Shown here: one piece after another, positions 63,158 to 64,000 of the stretch
How positions within the stretch are numbered: the stretch's first letter is position 1
How the letters are laid out: each line of letters opens with the position of its first letter
Assembly: GCF_900120335.1 (NCBI RefSeq)
Contig: NZ_LT635477.1
Span: 1,364,001 to 1,428,000, forward strand
Direction of reading: 5' to 3'
DNA: 64,000 nucleotides
DNA from: Helicobacter pylori
Lineage (GTDB): Bacteria; Campylobacterota; Campylobacteria; Campylobacterales; Helicobacteraceae
The notes under the pieces: generated by a model
Told to the model about the DNA's origin: nothing
The model's database searches: none
What the model saw: only the letters and a program-made list of their open reading frames with translations
Position numbers and translations under genes: made by a program

Positions 63158-64000
63158 ATGAATAAAGTTCCATCCATTGAGCCTCAAATCGCTGATAAGT
63201 TCAACAACGAGTTAAGAAATTATGGACTAGACTATAAACTAGAGCAAGAAAGCCTGAATACAGAAATTGATGAAGCTTTAAAAAATTACGCTTCTAAAAG
63301 TGGGGGTTTAGGGGGTAACCGCCCTGATGTGAAACTTTTATTAAACACACAAGACCCTAACAGAAGAATCCCTATTTTAATAGAATACAAAGGATTAAAA
63401 GATAAGCTCATTAAATTAGACAAAAACAAACTGGTAGAAAACTTTAAAAACCATGAGCCTCATTATAAAAACATTAGAGAATACGCCCTAAATGGGGCTT
63501 TGCATTACGCTAATGCGATTTTACACCACACGGACTACACTGAATGCATCGCCATAGGCATCACAGGCTATAAAGACAATAAAGGCGGCATATGCTCTCA
63601 AATCGCTGTTTATTATGTGAATAAAAGCAATTTGGGCATGGGGATAGATGTCTCAAAAGGCGAGCAAGCTTATAGTGATCTATCCTTTTTAAGCCGTAAG
63701 CATTTTAACGACTTTATTAAACGAGTAGACACCCTTTCTTTAAGCGATGAAGATTTAGAGCGCATTAGAGAAAAGAAAAACCAAGAAATAGAAGACTGCT
63801 TGACTTGTCTCAATAATGATATTTATAAAAAAGACAAGCTTTCTTTAAGCGAAGAAGATCGTTTGTATTTAGTGGTTGCGAGCATTATCGCTAATTTAGG
63901 CATCTCTAATTTGGTAGCCCCCCTAAAAAAAGAAGATTTAAAATCTAGCGATGAGGTCCATCAAAGAGATGGCGACATCATGCTCAGAAAAATCCAATCC
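63158..64000 (+). CDS. BcgI-like type IIB restriction/methyltransferase subunit (3' end missing)
   Basis: The open frame runs from the ATG at 63158 to the end of the window (281 codons), so the gene is cut by the border. GNRPDVKLLL followed by IPILIEYKGLKDK is a PD-ExK nuclease motif at the N-terminus, and ALNGALHYANAIL follows, as in the BcgI A subunit. The methyltransferase and recognition parts should lie beyond the window. In 26695 this place holds HP1472, with a BcgI B-like subunit next to it. A type I or type IIG enzyme with a similar N-terminus is the alternative. Confidence 0.75.
   Translation, partial: MNKVPSIEPQIADKFNNELRNYGLDYKLEQESLNTEIDEALKNYASKSGGLGGNRPDVKLLLNTQDPNRRIPILIEYKGLKDKLIKLDKNKLVENFKNHEPHYKNIREYALNGALHYANAILHHTDYTECIAIGITGYKDNKGGICSQIAVYYVNKSNLGMGIDVSKGEQAYSDLSFLSRKHFNDFIKRVDTLSLSDEDLERIREKKNQEIEDCLTCLNNDIYKKDKLSLSEEDRLYLVVASIIANLGISNLVAPLKKEDLKSSDEVHQRDGDIMLRKIQS

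Noticed and set aside
1-64000. CRISPR array, insertion sequence, prophage or cag-type island
   Set aside because: No regularly spaced repeats, transposase-like proteins, phage structural genes or type IV secretion genes were seen.

Overview
This window is a piece of a Helicobacter pylori chromosome from a strain that differs from the reference 26695 in its accessory genes. The evidence is low G+C and A-rich coding, Hop/Hor-type outer membrane proteins, the nickel receptor FrpB4, the competence protein ComH, AapA/IsoA toxin-antitoxin loci, a poly-G switch in a type III methyltransferase, and core gene order matching HP1527 down to HP1472 of 26695 (locus numbers are from memory).

Layout. (1) 1-5013: the 3' part of comH, tRNA-Phe, xthA, an outer membrane protein, a lipoprotein and recG. 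(2) 4980-17900: an accessory block between recG and nusA. It holds a type III restriction-modification (R-M) pair (modH switched off by a 12-G tract, and res), a lone 721-aa ABC-type ATPase with a C-terminal Arg/Glu/His pattern like the PrrC/RloC anticodon nucleases, a type IIG R-M enzyme, two tandem aapA/isoA type I toxin-antitoxin loci (one intact, one broken) and a frameshifted Abi/HEPN-type gene. Related copies of one short sequence lie at the recG end, on both sides of the ATPase gene and at the nusA end, so the block looks modular. (3) 17898-33239: nusA, selA, frpB4, a truncated frpB relic, folB, plsY, ccoG, a carboxynorspermidine dehydrogenase, gltS, ribD, a tRNA methyltransferase, ccoI and a CopD-like membrane protein. 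(4) 33418-38164: an outer membrane protein followed by an inserted, A+T-rich R-M system with two adenine methyltransferases and an AlwI-family endonuclease. (5) 38222-43653 (minus strand): a compact run nfu, HP1493, murE, tal, rplY, pth and lptF/G. (6) 43794-63123 (plus strand): a phosphate permease gene broken by three one-base deletions, then about 18 closely packed genes: a CNNM/CBS protein, a TolC-HlyD-ABC2-ABC2 exporter without an ATPase, yigZ, hemJ, ubiE, xseB, a catalytically doubtful nitrilase homologue, serS, a TPR protein, uvrD, flgA, ubiX, coaD, tmk and comF. (7) 63158-64000: the 5' part of a BcgI-like nuclease-methyltransferase gene.

Four R-M systems, a candidate anticodon-nuclease-like ATPase, a dead Abi gene and tandem type I toxins occur within 64 kb. 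The best candidate for an undescribed system is the repeat-bounded ATPase gene at 10181-12346. The rest is largely ordinary H. pylori housekeeping sequence. No CRISPR array, insertion sequence, prophage or rRNA was seen.
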